NCBI RefSeq assembly: GCF_026151205.1
Contig: NC_087078.1
Location: forward strand, 19,518,265-19,582,264
Length of the DNA stretch: 64,000 bases
From: Bolinopsis microptera
Taxonomy: Eukaryota > Ctenophora > Tentaculata > Lobata > Bolinopsidae
Reading direction: 5' to 3'
The notes beneath the pieces are model-generated. The model ran no database searches, was not told the DNA's origin, and was given only the letters and a program-made list of their open reading frames with translations. This document shows, one piece after another, positions 56,101 through 58,523 of the stretch; position 1 is the first letter of the stretch, and every line of letters starts with the position of its first letter. The position numbers and the translations under genes were made by a program.

Positions 56101-58523
56101 CGTGTTAAGACATCAAATTCTAAAATATATCGTGGTTCCCTCGCTCTAGTGCTCGCCGAGACAAGTCTCAAGGCTTTAACTCCTCGTCCCGTGTGTGTGA
56201 CGTCACGTCATGTGGTAATGACGTCACTGGCGTAGAAGATGACGTCACGTCGTTCGTTTCCGAGGATGAGCCCTACGTGACGCGCAGCTGCGCGCATCAC
56301 AGGTAGGGTTGCAGGCACGAACGTGTGTTCCTTCCAGCCAAGTACCCTCTCCGCTGTTCTATCCGCAGTTTGTGGGTTTTCCCAGCTTGGGTTCCAGCTG
56401 CTACGGGGGGGGGGGGGGGGGGGGGGTTCCAGCTGCTACGGGGGGGGGGGGGTTCCAGCTGCTACGGGGGGGAGGGGGGTTCCAGCTGCTACGGGGGGAG
56501 GGGGGGGGGTTCCAGCTGCTACGGGGGGGGGGGGGGGTGTTCCAGCTGCTACGGGGGGGGGGGGTGTTCTAGCTGCTACGGGGGGGGGGGGGGGGGTTCC
56601 AGGTGATACGGGGGGGGGGGGGGGGTTCCAGCTGCTACGGGGGGGGGGTGTTCCAGCTGCTACGGGGGGGTTCCAGCTGCTACGGGGGGGGGGGTGTTCC
56701 AGCTGCTACGGGGGGGGGGGGAGGGGGTTCCAGCTGCTACGGGGGGGGGTTCCAGCTGCTACGGGGGGGGGGTTCCAGCTGCTACGGGGGGGGGGGGAGG
56801 GTTCCAGCTGCTACGGGGGGGGGGGGCTGCTACAGTCTTAGTTTCTCCTTTAACAAACCCAACAAAGCCTTGAATGTTAAGAAACGTTAACCCTGTGTAA
56901 AATAGTACTCGCTAGAAGAAAATAATCTAAACTTAAATCTCAGCAGTCAGCTAGTTGTAGAAGGCCCACCAAGTTTATTCATTCTTGAGGCTGTCTCTAC
57001 GCATCTATTTATTTGCATTGAGTTAATGCTCATCAATTTTCATGGGTTTTCATAGGATAAAATTGCTGAGTTCGCTATCTAATAGCTCGTTACACATGAA
57101 TCACAACGCTTTGATTTTTGATAATTAGTGTTAGGAGCAAATTGTAAGATTATAAATATTAACCCCCTCCTCCTCCTCCTCAGCGACTCAGATAACAGCT
57201 CCAGAACTATGTCCGGTGACGGTCGTCTGGAGTTGGGCAGTGTGAACTCTCTGGGAAGAATACCTGACACATCTCACATCAGTTCCTCTTCCGCTTCCGG
57301 CTTTAAATGTAAGTTACACTTAATGCATTATAAGCTCTGTAATATTTTTTTAAATTCGTTTGTAATTGCAATTACTCAATTACCATATTATTAACATTGG
57401 GGATATTTAAACAAACTTTCAGACTCTTAACTGTAAACAAGCCTGTATTATTTCCCTGTTTTGCTACGACGTCCAGGTGGAGCCATGCCTGGTCCAGGTT
57501 TGTATAAAACCATGTGTCCAAATAAACCAATACTCTGCAGCTGCGGGAATCAGTAGAACACTTTCAACGGACAGCGAGAGGAGGACACAATCCGCCGACA
57601 GAGACCTAACTCCAAAGAGGCACGGTAGTCTCCGCCTGAAAAACAAAAGCGAATCTTTCGATCTCACCCCCAGGTAACGGACATAGTGATGAGTACACAG
57701 CATATTTGAATTGATCCACTTTTTAAAACTTAGCATTTTTCACGTACTCTGCTGTTTTCTCAATAAAAAACATGACATAACCTCTCGACGAGACATTAAG
57801 TTTGCAATGAAGGTCTCCTCAGGGTGGAAGCAAGGAGCATGGCACGGCCCCTTCCCCCGGGTACTCACGGGACGCCAGATCACCGGTCCGAACTCCGAGC
57901 AGATCACCGACCACCCCCGAGCATGTTAGGTACCTCATCGAGCCTCAGCGCACAGTCGTTATTAAACTCCACGACCGCAAATCGAGCACATGAGGTAAGT
58001 TTTCCGATTTCTGCCTTCTGGTGATATAATGTGTTCTCATCATGCCCTATTTTCTTGTAATTTTCATAACATTTTCTTATAATCAAAAAAAAAATTATAT
58101 TACATAGTACATACATTAGTACATACATTAGTACATACATTAGTACATACTAATAACTTAATATATTTTCCGTGTATATGATTTTAAGATATTTCTAACA
58201 CCAAAACCCACCCTCAGGTGTTATCAGACCCACCAAGTGCATTTCGGCAATACAACAACAATCCTGCAGCTGCACCAACCCTGCCGCCGCGCAACCACCG
58301 CCACCACGACATGTCGTCACGACACCACGACATGTCGTCACGACACCACGACACCTCCTCTACCTCATCCAGACAACAACTACAAGACTCTAGCAACTAC
58401 TGCTCAGACTCGGAGTTTAGGCCGAGGTCGTCAGCTAGTTCCGTTTCGGAGGGTTACTCGCAGCGGGGAATTCACGATGAGGATCCCAGGAACAGCTCGT
58501 ACTATGAGTACGGGTGTGTTTGA
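11547..58523 (+). CDS. CCDC88: CCDC88-family (Girdin/Daple) scaffold gene, 32 exons, 5' end missing
   Basis: Multi-exon gene whose traced exons have compatible phases throughout and total about 1,231 codons before the TGA. Order: Hook domain (exons 1-6), linker and long coiled coil (exons 7-25), basic segment KKKPFYKALFKSKKAK (exon 26), GBA-like segment (exon 27), Ser/Pro/His-rich tail, and C-terminal YEYGCV. Family evidence is strongest at SRINKDVGDDPKQRIENL, the LILGVAFQ block, ARIYRDEIDSL followed by KLDKYEADIAKY, NQELL, and the GCV end, known in Daple as the Dishevelled-binding PDZ ligand. Vertebrate members run about 1,870-2,030 residues; this one would be near 1,300, mainly because of a shorter tail. 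The N-terminal 50-60 residues were not found. Expected role: cytoplasmic scaffold and G-protein modulator in non-canonical Wnt and polarity signalling. Introns range from about 110 bp to 13.6 kb and are loaded with tandem repeats. Confidence 0.88.
11930..12058. repeat. Short AT-rich tandem repeat in intron 1
   Basis: Seven or eight imperfect copies of ATTACGAAAACACTATA with length variation. It is followed by a short CCCTAACCCT stretch that is too brief to be telomeric. Confidence 0.8.
12124..12193 (+). CDS. CCDC88: CCDC88-like exon 2 (Hook domain)
   Basis: Reads EILNSILISKLPDVRLVGSQ, aligning with the family's EVLQQLIVMNLPNV block. The acceptor chosen is TATCTTCAG, because the next AG downstream gives the wrong frame. 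The donor is TCAT|GTAAGT, phase 1. Confidence 0.87.
12774..14945. repeat. G-rich minisatellite array in intron 2
   Basis: About 2.2 kb of units of variable length, each with TGTCACACAACATCATGTGTA (or the CACCCAACATC form), then runs of 7-18 G interrupted by CTACATT or CTAGT. The array shifts from ACACAACATC units in the first half to ACCCAACATC units in the second, showing two amplified subfamilies. The sense strand carries the G runs, so both DNA and pre-mRNA could form G-quadruplexes. The many short ORFs over it are artefacts. Confidence 0.95.
15099..15157 (+). CDS. CCDC88: CCDC88-like exon 3 (Hook domain)
   Basis: Encodes YLTVVELEKLFTLILGVAFQ, the counterpart of the family's EEIKKVLLLVLGCAVQ. 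The acceptor is TTTTTCAG at 15097-15098. A nearer AG at 15070 would create a stop with the upstream T. The donor CAG|GTAATA is phase 0. Confidence 0.9.
15855..15938 (+). CDS. CCDC88: CCDC88-like exon 4 (Hook domain)
   Basis: 28 codons, CDNKNMYIERVQHLPEVVQK then ELMTKLQE. This matches the conserved CERKEEFIERIKQLDIETQ segment of Hook-related proteins. The acceptor TGCTGTTTCAG and donor GAG|GTTAGT are both phase 0. Confidence 0.92.
16041..16062. repeat. (CA)n microsatellite
   Basis: Eleven CA dinucleotides in the intron between exons 4 and 5. Confidence 0.95.
16351..16412 (+). CDS. CCDC88: CCDC88-like exon 5 (Hook domain)
   Basis: Encodes LTETNDVVMSSYIEPESLQK and ends mid-codon (phase 2, CC|GTGAGT). 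It corresponds to the family region between AHIQEVTHNQENV and the following helix, which is poorly conserved. Acceptor TTTATTGCAG. Confidence 0.85.
17072..17824. mobile_element. Candidate short inverted-repeat element
   Basis: A 753-bp segment bounded by a perfect 17-bp inverted repeat: TTATAAACCCCTCCGGG on the left and CCCGGAGGGGTTTATAA on the right. Both ends carry the palindrome TTATAA, which could be part of a target-site duplication. The left interior has a direct duplication of GATAATCCCGGCTCCCGCT. No transposase ORF is present, so it would be non-autonomous (MITE- or foldback-like). The superfamily cannot be named. Confidence 0.5.
17855..17990. other. Cluster of consecutive hairpins
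   Basis: At least three stem-loops follow one another with almost no spacing. 17855-17893: AAAATAACCCC paired with GGGGTTATTTT, with an inner CGTGC/GCACG stem. 17895-17932: ATAATAAT/ATTATTAT ends around CGTGC-TTC-GCAC. 17933-17961: AATTTTTCCCGCG/CGCGGGAAAAATT, a perfect 13-bp stem with a 3-base loop. A further partial one follows (ATAATCCC...GGGGTTAT). They may be the palindromic end of a transposable element next to the inverted repeat at 17072-17824. Confidence 0.75.
18732..19052. repeat. G-rich tract, duplicated block and (CCT)n microsatellite
   Basis: A G-rich stretch (18732-18776) precedes two copies of a block of about 54 bp containing GCAGTGGCTGGAGCGACATA (18833-18886 and 18995-19048). 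A pure CCT triplet run of about 100 bp separates them (18887-18988). The triplet run gives polyPro and polyArg ORFs with no gene context, so these are not coding. Confidence 0.9.
19215..19620. repeat. Minisatellite of GCGGACAC blocks
   Basis: Tandem units combining ACTGCGGACACTGCGGACAC and AGCACTGATTTC. A larger composite of several units is itself repeated (compare 19320-19440 with 19480-19590). It lies in the intron between exons 5 and 6. Confidence 0.9.
21540..21663 (+). CDS. CCDC88: CCDC88-like exon 6 (end of Hook domain)
   Basis: Encodes EVDGLCHVMLTSLQNVVLER followed by NEIHEKYIRVANERDDYLAQ. This matches the helix ending in TQERD that closes the Hook domain of Hook-related proteins. Acceptor CGTTTTTTCAG, immediately preceded by a short array of TCATTAATGGTTATTAATGG units. 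Donor CAG|GTGACT, phase 0. The following intron is the largest in the window. Confidence 0.9.
21664..23740. other. Start of intron 6, no gene seen
   Basis: AT-rich intronic sequence with no recognisable exon. The only clear structure is a 46-bp perfect direct duplication at 23024-23069 and 23070-23115, with units starting GTTATAAGCTATACCAGGAG. Confidence 0.6.
23741..23850. repeat. G-rich minisatellite in intron 6
   Basis: Four units of CCAAACTAG followed by runs of 10-19 G. The design matches the other G-run arrays in this gene. Confidence 0.9.
24460..24567. repeat. 55-bp minisatellite, left arm
   Basis: Two units containing GGACAGTGGAAGAGAGGAAG and GACAGTCTCTCGATTAAAGG. The array is broken at AAGACAGT by the inserted element and resumes at 29831 with the same eight bases. 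Confidence 0.9.
24837..28033 (+). mobile_element. Full-length RTE-like non-LTR retrotransposon (copy 2)
   Basis: Second member of the family at 233-3405, inside the hAT-like element. Similarity between the copies begins at the ATG (ATGGTCCGT versus ATGGACCGT). It continues into a 3' UTR of about 90 bp ending CTTTGATTTA (copy 1 ends CTTTTGTTTA). Near-matching flanks ATATATGGTATATT (24823-24836) and ATATATGCGATATT (28034-28047) look like a 14-bp target-site duplication with two changes. That would make this insertion older than copy 1. Confidence 0.8.
24842..27943 (+). CDS. Endonuclease-reverse transcriptase of RTE-like retrotransposon (copy 2)
   Basis: Intact 1,033-residue ORF. APE-type endonuclease motifs: FATFNIRGLG, ALQETKV, LGDFNSKLG, YSQIDYILCR, FSDHRLV. 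Reverse transcriptase motifs: GIDMSSAFDTI, GAFQGDCLSG and TEYADDVDF (Asp-Asp near residue 780). The C-terminal RWRMLGHVLRGP and GRRGRPQSNLFSL match copy 1. Differences are spread along the protein, denser in the linker between endonuclease and reverse transcriptase, while catalytic blocks are nearly identical. That pattern suggests selection for function. The conservative ATG is used; there is no upstream in-frame extension shared by the two copies. Confidence 0.95.
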   Translation: MVRSSNVSGGDGGDANSNIFNPKKKSFVSTTIALMISFATFNIRGLGVQQDDSLHSKRELLGLDCEKYNVDICALQETKVTESDSLVLRNGFNLFLFEQLESRHGGLGFIISPRMMNYVVCWKYISDRVCYVDICIPSRSGTPLRCRVINAYCPHQGLVRKNPVVLDNFYGQLREAKNVPSNVELQFLGDFNSKLGKLSPSDIEQGFGRYMGKYGMGVRNENGSRLLDFISENNLFAVNTSFIQPSRRVTSFTGWRKDWSAGRYSKKTLPVYSQIDYILCRNRSKCLLTQSRTYAGTKTFSDHRLVIARINFSNIHLCFKPKQRRVPSYNISELVSNKDMQHKYHLALEGKFSNFVTSNDPNADLQNLMSHIRDAANVSIGPKPKARLKHHSSDDTLKELVEKRHDLRQLLNNNQSLDRTTLRSSINHLTNSIQKRLVEVRSAQADQTYSDITNTNDSRKMFEAVRHLQKSKPPNNSIGVHDENGCLIASDDMKASVVRDYLEKQLTRNEQPLEPFEGLPRALNVPFTGVEIHAATSSLKNGRANGPDGIPNELIKYSNSTVHEHYAGIINSCFETHTFPISIGEATITPLQKPKKPIGPLKNLRPLTLSNAARKILSMATLKRIEEKVNAFTGPWQCAYKRARSCADIVWCQRVLLSVVQRKKWEYHRMGIDMSSAFDTIKRTTILELLKLCGCTEDELRIVRLLLSNTKLRVKVNGVLSAEFLSLLGAFQGDCLSGCLFTLVLAGALNELRWTITISLDRPIPPITIAGLPLDTEYADDVDFNDEEEDNLRAILPQATAILEKWNLFVNEDKTDFTHVYLASTGEVDSDGKLVSGNEAWRKSITLGSVLCSKADIQRRINLGYAAFNNYKKAWSDKLPLNKRLILYNALVVSVLMYNSSCWAVPKIFLEKLDVVHRRHLRTILNIKYPGVISNKNLYKRCNAEPLSEKVARSRWRMLGHVLRGPIDGPAFSSLIFAINTLDLPGRRGRPQSNLFSLIVHDLCKRNLYLNNIFDLHYLRNLSYDKRYWRKLQ
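28034..28165. other. Flank between LINE copy 2 and hAT-type ends
   Basis: AT-rich sequence belonging to the host hAT-like element. Nothing recognisable. Confidence 0.4.
28166..28640 (+). mobile_element. Two tandem fragments of a hAT end (CAGGGACGTAGCCAG)
   Basis: Two same-direction copies start with CAGGGACGTAGCCAGG (28166) and CAGGGACGTAGCCAGA (28361), a terminal sequence typical of animal hAT elements. Each continues through GCGAGCAAGCTGTGGCAGGG and GAAACAGGGTGTTT to AATCAAGTACT. The second copy has extra GC-rich blocks ending GCGCAGCCCC. No opposite-orientation end and no transposase are seen, so these are broken or duplicated termini, distinct from the TAAGG ends of the surrounding element. 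Confidence 0.7.
28810..29650. repeat. Tandem array rich in AGACCCAC
   Basis: About six copies of a unit near 125 bp starting GCGAGTAGACACACACTTAA. Each contains four to six CAGACCCAC or AAGACCCAC motifs spaced about 15-20 bp apart; later units are shortened. The same octamer occurs near the left end of the surrounding element. Subterminal repeats of this kind are where hAT transposases bind in known elements, so a cis role in transposition is inferred. Confidence 0.8.
29703..29725. repeat. C homopolymer
   Basis: A run of about 23 C near the right end of the hAT-like element. Its exact length is likely unreliable. Confidence 0.9.
29831..30907. repeat. 55-bp minisatellite, right arm
   Basis: About 19 units containing GGACAGTGGAAGAGAGGAAG. 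Two unit lengths occur: GGTTAGAGGTGG (about 55 bp) and GGATTAAAGAGGTGG (about 58 bp). A T/C switch at CTCGATTAAA/CTCGACTAAA marks further subtypes. A run of several units (29833-30150) recurs in the same order from about 30250, so blocks of units were copied together. Confidence 0.92.
30911..32316. other. Intron 6 sequence without a gene
   Basis: AT-rich, no exon or element recognised. A local direct duplication of TATCATTCCTAGTGGGAAAT lies near 31400-31450, and an inverted pair GGAAATTTTCC sits near 31823. Confidence 0.5.
32317..33842. repeat. Two-length satellite array
   Basis: Units share a core of about 38 bp, AACACTGGGTACCATGCATA followed by ATGTTGCAATGTTCTGT. They are joined either by GCC (unit about 40 bp) or by ATAACACACACACCCCCC (unit about 56 bp). 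Long units dominate the left, short units cluster at the right end, and alternating pairs fill the middle. ORFs of more than 500 residues cross it in all three - strand frames because the units lack stops. They are not genes. Confidence 0.95.
33853..33956. repeat. 19-bp repeat GCACGTGACAGTGTGTATT
   Basis: Five copies of GCACGTGACAGTGTGTATT, each carrying a CACGTG E-box, directly after the two-length satellite. Confidence 0.93.
34192..34353. repeat. 29-bp minisatellite in intron 6
   Basis: Five or more copies of a unit containing TACTCTAATCTACCAATACT. A shorter duplication of TAGTATAGAGTGTACACTAC follows near 34970-35030. Confidence 0.92.
35317..35459 (+). CDS. CCDC88: CCDC88-like exon 7 (linker and start of coiled coil)
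   Basis: Begins with a Ser/Arg-rich linker, SNRSGRRSTISLNESFTDSR, then NTEIAELRAKLLKYEDE, which starts the coiled coil. It is equivalent to the SPG...ADAKAKIRRLRQELEEK region of Girdin. Acceptor TATTTTTTCAG, phase 0. Donor GAAAT|GTTAGT, phase 2. Confidence 0.88.
36434..36950. repeat. GTGTATAGTAGTACCT repeat array
   Basis: Irregular tandem array built from GTGTATAGTA, GTGTATAGTAGTACCT and TAATGTATAG modules in changing order, in the intron between exons 7 and 8. Confidence 0.92.
37244..37325 (+). CDS. CCDC88: CCDC88-like exon 8 (coiled coil)
   Basis: Encodes ETKTDLITRLKEESAATNEQ then ISRLKNE, heptad-rich. Acceptor CTGTTTCAG, entering after two bases of a codon. Donor GAG|GTGAGG, phase 0. Confidence 0.88.
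37563..37634 (+). CDS. CCDC88: CCDC88-like exon 9 (conserved coiled-coil block)
   Basis: YRTLYDDAQAARIYRDEIDS plus LRTK matches the strongly conserved SDARSARMYRDELDALREK block of Girdin, Daple and Hook proteins. It is one of the best family markers here. Acceptor CATCGCAG, donor AAG|GTTGGT, both phase 0. Confidence 0.94.
37904..38084 (+). CDS. CCDC88: CCDC88-like exon 10 (conserved coiled coil)
   Basis: AEKLDKYEADIAKYRDKLED, then MEYLKNRVKELKNHNDQLME and MNELLKEELVSSEQ, aligns with DKLESEVSRYKERLHDIEFY...KARVEELKEDNQ of Girdin. The acceptor GCCATTGCCAAG has a weak pyrimidine tract, but it gives the correct spacing to the preceding block. Donor G|GTGAAT, phase 1. Confidence 0.93.
38371..38500 (+). 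CDS. CCDC88: CCDC88-like exon 11 (coiled coil)
   Basis: Encodes AEEEKNIKLRAMLEELSAQK and continues to TNKKKQVELELKH, with E/K-rich heptads. Acceptor CGTTTCTCAG; donor CACAG|GTTAGT, phase 2. Confidence 0.9.
38766..38831 (+). CDS. CCDC88: CCDC88-like exon 12 (coiled coil)
   Basis: Encodes SANMISQMQKEIDELTASNN EI in frame with both neighbours. Acceptor CAATTTTCAG. Donor ATAAG|GTAAAA, phase 2. Confidence 0.87.
38965..38985 (+). CDS. Candidate optional 21-nt microexon
   Basis: A 21-nt segment flanked by acceptor GATTTTGTCCCAG and donor AA|GTAAGT, both strong. With the surrounding phases it would insert AASKNWK in frame between exons 12 and 13. Exons 12 and 13 also join in frame without it, so it would be a cassette exon. 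Sequence alone cannot tell whether it is used. Confidence 0.4.
39351..39463 (+). CDS. CCDC88: CCDC88-like exon 13 (coiled coil)
   Basis: Encodes MAMLERDGVTDSHKYVTIEK then ELSLDDNGQTPIINRRR. Acceptor CTCCCCCCAG. Donor CGCA|GTAAGT, phase 1. A 22-bp tandem array begins about 15 bp after the donor. Confidence 0.87.
39478..43262. repeat. 22-bp minisatellite filling intron 13 (about 170 units)
   Basis: About 3.8 kb of GGGTTACTGCTGAGAGAGGG-type units. The main variant is a G/A switch in CTGCTG versus CTACTG, spread as an irregular binary string. Rarer variants (GGGAGAGG, GTTGGGT, missing G) mark copied blocks; for example the order around 40260-40500 recurs near 41030-41300. It occupies most of the 4.4-kb intron. 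Confidence 0.96.
43263..43878. other. Rest of intron 13, no gene recognised
   Basis: AT-rich tail of the intron. A short ORF contains FCPNCQNPLKSS, a CxxC pair, but has no splice or domain support. Confidence 0.5.
43879..44009 (+). CDS. CCDC88: CCDC88-like exon 14 (coiled coil)
   Basis: Encodes TVWEGSKDESMSTEVQNSKI then KRLEMDNLHLKTQTENLRNS. It matches the Girdin region with a Ser-rich break followed by SRLLKLEMENQSL. Acceptor AAATCACAG; donor AAG|GTATGT, phase 0. Confidence 0.92.
44576..44671 (+). CDS. CCDC88: CCDC88-like exon 15 (coiled coil)
   Basis: 32 codons, LQMLEQNTEKDKLQLDTNKA then ELVRLQEQINLE. Acceptor CACCATTTAG; the donor GAG|GTTTTT is weak but keeps the frame. Phase 0 on both sides. 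Confidence 0.87.
44782..44894 (+). CDS. CCDC88: CCDC88-like exon 16 (coiled coil)
   Basis: Encodes KTRVEGFQQKLSEAHIILKE then IGYDTEKLNEVNVISDRE. Acceptor CATCTCCATAG, donor GA|GTAAGC, phase 2. The upstream intron is only about 110 bp, the shortest seen. Confidence 0.88.
45028..45157 (+). CDS. CCDC88: CCDC88-like exon 17 (coiled coil)
   Basis: Encodes KFLKYEERLKQSLNHSLKMK then EERISVLEDRVKENTNQNDS. Acceptor TTCCTTTCCAG, donor CAG|GTTTAA, phase 0 at the end. Confidence 0.9.
45270..45355 (+). CDS. CCDC88: CCDC88-like exon 18 (coiled coil)
   Basis: Encodes ELSIIKRQNKSYQKQNKSLQ then QSLDESVT. Acceptor GTCTCAACAG; donor CCAG|GTAAAA, phase 2. Confidence 0.88.
45506..45690 (+). CDS. CCDC88: CCDC88-like exon 19 (Ser-rich break with a 13-residue duplication)
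   Basis: Interrupts the coiled coil with ISTSPSRRISKGSQY, two perfect tandem copies of EHHVSLSSTPIKQ (39 bp each, 45552-45590 and 45591-45629), then RLSASLALTPISNISSIKEN. The STP, LTP and RRIS motifs are candidate phosphorylation sites. Acceptor CATATCCCACAG; donor A|GTAAGT, phase 1. The identical copies suggest a recent duplication, possibly polymorphic. Confidence 0.85.
46211..46262 (+). CDS. CCDC88: CCDC88-like exon 20
   Basis: Short exon NENKSPNKSEILDVSYES. Acceptor TGATAATTTCAG, donor TC|GTGAGT, phase 2. It joins to VSLSESRAAL of the next exon across a 4.8-kb intron. Confidence 0.85.
46263..50059. other. Intron 20, no gene recognised
   Basis: Mostly AT-rich. It holds a duplication of about 60 bp at 48944-49066 (each copy contains GAGAACTATTGAGATTCCGA) and CTGCTACTAGAGTATTACCCC repeats near 47430-47470. 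An ORF at 49563-49838 (91 codons, MFSRRGRPPLFPQFGIAVDL within) resembles no family I know and has no splice context. It may be a transposon remnant. Confidence 0.5.
50060..51084. repeat. 16-bp array containing copies of the exon 21 acceptor
   Basis: Units of ACACTATATAGTGACA, interspersed with TATTTTCAGTGTGTCGCAC. The latter copies the real acceptor of exon 21 (TATTTTCAG|TGTGTCTCT). Decoy AGs lie at 50061, 50680, 50717, 50754, 50887, 50940, 50977 and 51046; the true one is at 51083-51084. Splicing at the 51046 decoy would shift the frame and meet TAG inside exon 21. Confidence 0.93.
51085..51190 (+). CDS. CCDC88: CCDC88-like exon 21 (coiled coil)
   Basis: Encodes VSLSESRAALELLRQDCVDL then KEENDQLFLDRERLE. 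The acceptor is the last TATTTTCAG of the upstream array. Only this one gives an open frame. Donor GAG|GTAACT, phase 0. Confidence 0.9.
51405..51494 (+). CDS. CCDC88: CCDC88-like exon 22 (coiled coil)
   Basis: 30 codons, QEVQELQLERKSHLTEIQNL then REKHIDSKSD. Acceptor GTATTTACAG, donor GAT|GTAAGT, phase 0 on both sides. Confidence 0.92.
51624..51680. repeat. Duplicated splice acceptor before exon 23
   Basis: GGTAACTATTCCCAGGTATC occurs twice, 35 bp apart. The second copy spans the real intron-exon junction of exon 23 and the first lies in the intron. Using the upstream AG (51637-51638) would add 35 nt and break the frame. Confidence 0.9.
51674..51841 (+). CDS. CCDC88: CCDC88-like exon 23 (coiled coil)
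   Basis: 56 codons: VSDLDRENKKKSMKLEEFEI, ACTALEDMNEKLKRACEELE, NEKNYMNAQCNKLLIQ. Acceptor ACTATTCCCAG, donor CAG|GTCATT, phase 0. Confidence 0.92.
52088..52215. repeat. 22-bp repeat with CACGTG and TGACGTCA
   Basis: Six copies of AACACCACGTGACGTCATCAC. Each fuses an E-box (CACGTG) and a CRE-type palindrome (TGACGTCA). A near-identical array lies inside the candidate exon at 54367-54705. Confidence 0.9.
52599..52622 (+). CDS. CCDC88: CCDC88-like exon 24 (24-nt microexon)
   Basis: Eight codons, LTVVIFEQ, with acceptor CTTGTCTCTCTTACAG and donor CAG|GTCAGC, phase 0 on both sides. Joined to its neighbours it gives KLLIQ-LTVVIFEQ-NQELL. This continues the hydrophobic heptads up to the NQELL motif, where vertebrate members have a similar stretch. 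Exons 23 and 25 would also join without it. Confidence 0.6.
52623..54366. other. Intron 24, no gene recognised
   Basis: Contains a (GT)n run at about 53062-53138 and a 28-bp duplication near 52855-52915 (GGGGTTACGTCAGCATCTGG). The rest is AT-rich without recognisable exons. Confidence 0.55.
54367..54705 (+). CDS. Candidate alternative exon (Ser/Pro/His-rich), phase conflict
   Basis: Open stretch with acceptor AAATCGCAG and donor ACACAG|GTCTCA. It encodes three HHVTSSQ-type repeats, then many SP/PSP motifs (SPYYHDLSPC, SPVYQEIPSPFDKSP, KIPSPDLNTDGLREKL). The donor phase fits exon 25. The acceptor, however, needs one carried base, whereas exons 23 and 24 end in phase 0. It may be an alternative exon using an unseen partner, an alternative first exon starting at ATG 54375, or an ORF by chance. 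The amino-acid pattern favours coding. Confidence 0.4.
54752..54867. repeat. G-rich minisatellite (GTATTTATCA plus G run)
   Basis: Seven units of GTATTTATCA followed by 7-12 G on the sense strand, in the intron before exon 25. Confidence 0.92.
54970..55044 (+). CDS. CCDC88: CCDC88-like exon 25 (end of coiled coil)
   Basis: 25 codons, NQELLIKTIEDQEKNREETR then VFQDQ. It matches the family's NEDLLQQLLENKELYHEEQ segment just before the coiled coil ends. Acceptor ATTTTGCTCAG, donor GATCAG|GTAATT, phase 0. Confidence 0.92.
55045..55515. repeat. 24-bp array copied from the exon 25 donor
   Basis: Units CCCTTCCAGGATCAGGTAATTATT reproduce the last nine exon bases plus the donor (CAGGATCAG|GTAATT), preceded by the pyrimidine-rich acceptor-like CCCTTCCAG. 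More than a dozen units follow; some carry GCAATT and would be dead as donors. The first 150 bp are degenerate versions. Each intact unit looks like a 6-nt exon, GATCAG, with an acceptor and a donor. Confidence 0.93.
55634..55756 (+). CDS. CCDC88: CCDC88-like exon 26 (basic segment after the coiled coil)
   Basis: Encodes IMSMKQDNQALAMSIALKSQ, then TSESSKKKPFYKALFKSKKA K. The basic tail corresponds to the RGNWITLKMRKLIKSKKD stretch of Girdin, associated in vertebrates with phosphoinositide and membrane binding. Acceptor TTCCCCACAG, donor AAA|GTAAGA, phase 0. Confidence 0.92.
55878..56008 (+). CDS. CCDC88: CCDC88-like exon 27 (candidate GBA motif)
   Basis: Encodes TKEEMAGGTPNIDEYIEQLS, then LDSAERLTPPEYDSNGYFLR ETFL. 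NIDEYIEQ resembles the G-alpha-binding-and-activating core of Daple (TLEEFLEE), with N for T and Y for the key F. It sits after the basic segment, as in vertebrate members, though much closer. Acceptor CATCCCACAG, donor CT|GTAAGT, phase 2. Confidence 0.88.
56150..56302 (+). CDS. CCDC88: CCDC88-like exon 28 (disordered tail, CRE-rich)
   Basis: Encodes ARRDKSQGFNSSSRVCDVTS, then CGNDVTGVEDDVTSFVSEDE and PYVTRSCAHH. The DVT repeats come from several GACGTCAC boxes in the DNA. GC content is higher than in neighbouring exons. Acceptor CTCGCTCTAG, donor CACAG|GTAGGG, phase 2. No similarity to vertebrate tails is claimed. Confidence 0.82.
56388..56826. repeat. G-rich minisatellite (TTCCAGCTGCTAC plus G run)
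   Basis: About 17 units of GTTCCAGCTGCTACG followed by 6-18 G. Each unit carries a TTCCAG acceptor-like word. It lies in the intron between exons 28 and 29. Overlapping ORFs are artefacts. Confidence 0.94.
57184..57308 (+). CDS. CCDC88: CCDC88-like exon 29 (disordered tail)
   Basis: Encodes DSDNSSRTMSGDGRLELGSV, then NSLGRIPDTSHISSSSASGF. Acceptor is a run of CTC triplets ending CAG; donor T|GTAAGT, phase 1. Confidence 0.85.
57541..57673 (+). CDS. CCDC88: CCDC88-like exon 30 (disordered tail)
   Basis: Encodes AGISRTLSTDSERRTQSADR, then DLTPKRHGSLRLKNKSESFD LTP. The acceptor TACTCTGCAG was chosen because it is the one that fits phase 1 from exon 29. The acceptor at 57476 would run into a stop. 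Donor CCAG|GTAACG, phase 2. KRHGSLR is a possible kinase site. Confidence 0.78.
57823..57994 (+). CDS. CCDC88: CCDC88-like exon 31 (disordered tail)
   Basis: Encodes VEARSMARPLPPGTHGTPDH, RSELRADHRPPPSMLGTSSS and LSAQSLLNSTTANRAHE. RPLPP and RPPP are candidate SH3-binding runs. Acceptor GGTCTCCTCAG, donor GAG|GTAAGT, phase 0. Confidence 0.83.
58103..58151. repeat. Short repeat TAGTACATACAT
   Basis: Four copies of TACATACATTAG in the last intron. Confidence 0.9.
58218..58523 (+). CDS. CCDC88: CCDC88-like terminal exon with YGCV PDZ ligand
   Basis: Encodes VLSDPPSAFRQYNNNPAAAP, a PTLPPR run, three tandem RHHDMSS-type 7-residue repeats (21 bp each), a Ser-rich stretch and EDPRNSSYYEYGCV, then TGA. 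In Daple the terminal GCV binds the Dishevelled PDZ domain; Girdin lacks it. This supports a Daple-type member. Acceptor CCACCCTCAG, phase 0. The tandem repeat within the exon may vary in copy number. Confidence 0.92.
   Translation: MLSDPPSAFRQYNNNPAAAPTLPPRNHRHHDMSSRHHDMSSRHHDTSSTSSRQQLQDSSNYCSDSEFRPRSSASSVSEGYSQRGIHDEDPRNSSYYEYGCV

Noticed and set aside
57477-57540. Earlier start for exon 30 after CCAG at 57476
   Set aside because: In the phase carried from exon 29 this reading meets TAG; the acceptor at 57540 keeps the frame open.
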